Positions 61,647 to 64,000 of a stretch of 64,000 bases of DNA are shown piece by piece. The DNA is from Pseudomonas agarici. Lineage in GTDB: Bacteria; Pseudomonadota; Gammaproteobacteria; Pseudomonadales; Pseudomonadaceae. Under the pieces are notes generated by a model. It made no database searches, had not been told where the DNA came from, and saw only the letters and a program-made list of their open reading frames with translations. The stretch is taken from NCBI RefSeq assembly GCF_900109755.1, contig NZ_FOAR01000019.1, forward strand, positions 1 through 64,000, given 5' to 3'. The translations under genes were made by a program, and so were the position numbers. How positions within the stretch are numbered: position 1 is the first letter of the stretch; every line of letters begins with the position of its first letter.

Positions 61647-62828
61647 TTATTGCGCAGCGGCCCGAGCAACGCGATAGACCGACAGGCAATAGAACGCCAG
61701 CGCCACCCCTGCCAACACGCCGCCCACCACGCCGATATAGGCAAACCCCAGTTGCCGCCCGACCCAACTGCCCATCAGCGCCCCACCGCCAATTCCGATG
61801 TTGTAGATCCCCGAGAACAGCGCCATGGCCACATCGGTTGCATCCGGTGCAAGCACCAGGACCTCGCGCTGCAGCGACAGACCGAAGCCCATGATCGCCA
61901 TGCCCCAGAACACGCTGAGCACACCCAGTGTCGAAACGTCGCCGCTCAACGGCAACAGCAAGGCCAGGCACACCGCCAGCAACGAGGTGGCCGCGATCAG
62001 AAAGCGCTGTGGATGTTGCCGATTGAATCGACTGAATAGCAGCGACCCGAAAATTCCCGCGCCACCGAACAGCAGCAGGATCAAGGTCACCACCTCGCCG
62101 CCCATGCCCGCCACCGACTCGATGAACGGTTCGATATAGCTGTAGGCCGTGAACTGAGCCGTGATCACCGTTGCCGTCAGCCCGTAGACCGCCACCAGAG
62201 CTGGCCGCTTGAATAGCACGGGCAGGCTTCTCAAGGAACCCGAATTCTGGCTCGGCAACAGCGGCAGGGTCCTGGCCAGCCACAGCACCAGCGCGCCCGC
62301 CATCAAGGCAATCGCCAGGAAGGTCGTTCGCCAGCCCATGGCTTCGCCCAGCAATCGGCCCAGGGGAATGCCCAGTACTAACGCCATGGAGGTGCCGGTC
62401 GCCAGCAGGCCCAGTGCCTGTGCCTGTTTGCCCGGTGGCGCAACACGCACCGCGAGGGAGGCGGTGATGGACCAGAACAGCGCATGGGACAAGGCAATGC
62501 CGATGCGGCTCACCATCAGTACGCCAAAACCGGTCGCCAGGCTGGACAACACGTGGCTGGCAATAAACAGCCCGAACAGCACCATCAACAATTTGCGCCG
62601 CTCGATGTTACGGGTGAGCAGCATGATCGGCAGCGACGTGAGAGACACCACCCAGGCGTAGAGAGTGAGCATCAGCCCGACCTGGGCGGTGGACATATCG
62701 AAGCTGTCGCCGATGGCGCTCAACAGACCGACCGGTACGAACTCGGTGGTGTTGAAGACAAAAGCGGCCAGGGCCAATGCGATGACCTGGTGCCAGTTGC
62801 CGGTGTGTTCAGGTGCGGGGGCGCTCAT
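61647..62828 (-). CDS. MFS sugar efflux transporter (SotB-like)
   Basis: The product has 393 residues and about 12 membrane segments. The N-terminal half carries FVFNTTEFVPVGLLSAIGD and the family loop GRLLGEAMGWR. This group exports arabinose, IPTG and similar compounds in E. coli (SotB). It converges on the metal-uptake operon. Start 62828 is used; 62852 adds a poorly coding tail. Confidence 0.88.
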   Translation of the reverse strand: MSAPAPEHTGNWHQVIALALAAFVFNTTEFVPVGLLSAIGDSFDMSTAQVGLMLTLYAWVVSLTSLPIMLLTRNIERRKLLMVLFGLFIASHVLSSLATGFGVLMVSRIGIALSHALFWSITASLAVRVAPPGKQAQALGLLATGTSMALVLGIPLGRLLGEAMGWRTTFLAIALMAGALVLWLARTLPLLPSQNSGSLRSLPVLFKRPALVAVYGLTATVITAQFTAYSYIEPFIESVAGMGGEVVTLILLLFGGAGIFGSLLFSRFNRQHPQRFLIAATSLLAVCLALLLPLSGDVSTLGVLSVFWGMAIMGFGLSLQREVLVLAPDATDVAMALFSGIYNIGIGGGALMGSWVGRQLGFAYIGVVGGVLAGVALAFYCLSVYRVARAAAQ

Positions 62829-63136
62829 TGGAAATCCGTCATACGCTATCAAGAATTAAGCAGTCGGTGGTGTGCACACCGGGCGTTTGCAAGAACAGCA
62901 GGTCGAGGTGAAATGGCTACAAGTATCGCTCGTTGGAGGGGCTTGATTGTTGGAAAGTTGCGATCGGCGCCCTGAAAGTTCTGCTCTCTGTCTCCCATCA
63001 AACCTTGAAACACTCCACCGGTAGCTGATCGCCAGTCGGACGGGAAGCTTGGCTTGCGGTTCTGTCGCTATAATGCTCGGCGACAGGTGACTATCCACCG
63101 GCCATCAATCTGCCCCTCACAGTCGAAGGTCTAAAA
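62829..63136 (+). promoter_or_regulatory. Promoter region of the 63137 small gene
   Basis: A perfect -10 TATAAT is at 63069-63074, with only a weak -35 (GCTTGG, about 63047). The expected start is near 63081, giving a leader of about 55 nt to ATG 63137. No other gene is supported in the 308-bp gap. Confidence 0.6.
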
Positions 63137-63346
63137 ATGCCAAAGACACTGCCAGCAGGCGCCTCGACGGCCACCGCGACAGACATCGAACGATCCATCC
63201 AGGCGCTGAACAAAATGGCTGAGCGGCTTTGGGGAGACGGCCGCGAGAGCGAGGCAAAAGCACTCCTCGATGCCTTGGATGCGTTGAACCGAGCACTGGA
63301 CAGGATCCGCATCGGTGAGAGTCGCAAAATAGTGACGCTTCATTGA
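63137..63346 (+). CDS. Small hypothetical helical protein
   Basis: The product has 69 residues. The composition and pattern (DIERSIQALNKMAERLWGDG, ALLDALDALNRALDRIRIGE) predict two amphipathic helices with heptad Leu/Ala, a coiled-coil or helical hairpin. AAGG about 9 nt before ATG 63137 and the perfect -10 ahead support expression. No family is recognised. Confidence 0.6.
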   Translation: MPKTLPAGASTATATDIERSIQALNKMAERLWGDGRESEAKALLDALDALNRALDRIRIGESRKIVTLH

Positions 63347-63831
63347 ATTGGATGGCAAACGTAGGAATATTTCCCACTACCATAGTATGTAGAAGTTACA
63401 CATCAGCATCACTGCTCCATCCACTAAGTTTCAACCTCTGCACCTTGCCCTATCCTTCTACTCCGACCTTCACTCTGGAGATCGAAAATGGCCCCTTATC
63501 AATCTCCCCTCTTGCAAAGCTGGCACCGCAACGGTGCTATCGAAAGTCCCCGCCAAGTCACCGACCAGGCCATCCTGCTGGCGATAGCAGGCCGCAAGCC
63601 AGAGCGTGTGCGCGACACCACCTGGAAGCATTCGTTTATCTACTGCCCCAACAGACTGAAAGGGAATCCGTCTCTATCCCAAGAAAGGAGGTTCGGACCC
63701 GGTCGCCCTTTGCCCGTGCAGGCTTCAACCCGCTCCGCTCATCGTCATCGCACGCTTTAAGAGCAACCAGTGCTATAGTTTGCCGCGTTTTTTACGCTTT
63801 GATTACGCATGGAAGCAAAAGGGGAGTATCT
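63347..63831. other. Mostly non-coding stretch with one doubtful ORF
   Basis: An ORF at 63488-63760 (90 codons, GGAG 7 nt before its ATG) begins in a protein-like way (MAPYQSPLLQSWHRNGAIES) but ends in Arg/Pro/Ser-rich low-complexity sequence, so it is listed separately as doubtful. TATAGT at 63774-63779 is a candidate -10 for the DUF488 gene. Confidence 0.45.
63488..63760 (+). CDS. Doubtful small ORF
   Basis: The frame has 90 codons. The first half (to about residue 53) has ordinary residue composition; the second half (RRFGPGRPLPVQASTRSAHR) looks untranslated or frameshifted. The ribosome site is reasonable. The real gene might end earlier through a frameshift. No family is recognised. Confidence 0.3.
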   Translation: MAPYQSPLLQSWHRNGAIESPRQVTDQAILLAIAGRKPERVRDTTWKHSFIYCPNRLKGNPSLSQERRFGPGRPLPVQASTRSAHRHRTL

Positions 63832-64000
63832 ATGACCATCTACACCGCAGGCTACGAAGGGCTCGTGATCGACGCGTTCATCGCACAGCTCAAACAAGCC
63901 CAGATCGACAAGGTGCTGGATGTTCGGGAATATCCGTTGTCTCGCAAAAAGGGCTTTTCCAAAAAAGCCTTCGCTGAAAACTTAGCCGTTGCGGGCATTT
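63832..64000 (+). CDS. DUF488 family protein (partial, cut at window end)
   Basis: The first 56 residues are seen (MTIYTAGYEGLVIDAFI...), with the DUF488 hallmarks TxGYEG, VLDVREYPLSRKKGFSK and the following helix. GGGGAG lies 6-9 nt before ATG 63832. The gene runs off the right edge. The family function is not well defined. Confidence 0.88.
   Translation, partial: MTIYTAGYEGLVIDAFIAQLKQAQIDKVLDVREYPLSRKKGFSKKAFAENLAVAGI

Overview
The window reads as a Pseudomonas chromosome, most likely from the P. fluorescens lineage. The markers are an RsmE-type CsrA protein, a bkdR-bkdA1A2B-lpdV operon, a thrS-infC-rpmI-rplT-pheST-ihfA-merR-tRNA-Pro block, and high GC with strong third-position bias. That bias produces many long antisense shadow frames. 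All identifications come from reading the sequence; no database search was run.

Layout. (1) 1-2528 is the right edge of a prophage or integrative island: a small methyltransferase, an unknown protein, an excisionase-like protein and a lambda-type tyrosine integrase, ending at the 3' end of tRNA-Pro(GGG). (2) 2529-10104 is a leftward translation block (tRNA-Pro, merR-like, ihfA, pheT, pheS, rplT, rpmI, infC, thrS). Its thrS leader carries two hairpins that look like tRNA-Thr anticodon arms. (3) 10380-12042 holds small genes: an exported Cys protein, a cold-shock protein, an I78-type inhibitor lipoprotein and one unknown. (4) 12136-19299 is a ribose operon, rbsBACRKD plus an exported nucleoside hydrolase, with a visible promoter and LacI-type operator. 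(5) 19691-21507 holds an SOS-box-controlled DUF1654 gene with periplasmic endonuclease I, a SPOR-type lipoprotein, and rsmE. (6) 21592-27237 is branched-chain keto acid dehydrogenase with its Lrp-type regulator. (7) 27402-33558 holds a xanthine/uracil-type permease, two histidine kinases and an exported cyclase-family enzyme. (8) 33777-42305 is an uncharacterised uptake and catabolism module: an exported amidase, an OpuC/OsmF-type quaternary-amine ABC transporter, a GlxA/AraC regulator, an alpha/beta hydrolase and an amidohydrolase. (9) 42552-55270 is an ectoine/5-hydroxyectoine catabolon (doeD, doeC, doeX, doeB, doeA, eutC, eutB, enuR) with divergent ehuBCDA import genes. (10) 55279-56781 is a damaged GGDEF/EAL gene. 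(11) 57257-62828 is a metal or siderophore uptake operon (DUF2946, TonB-dependent receptor, PepSY protein) and a SotB-like exporter. (12) 63137-64000 holds small ORFs and the start of a DUF488 gene.

How the genes work together. Nucleosides can be cut outside the cytoplasm by the hydrolase and the ribose taken up by RbsABC, then fed through RbsD and RbsK. Ectoines enter through EhuABCD, are opened by DoeA, deacetylated by DoeB, transaminated by DoeD and oxidised by DoeC to aspartate. EnuR and DoeX regulate this, and a motif shared by the eutB and enuR/ehuB promoters is a candidate EnuR operator. No ectABC synthesis genes are in the window. The neighbouring OpuC/amidase/amidohydrolase module has its own regulator and its own shared 12-bp promoter motif; its substrate is unknown.
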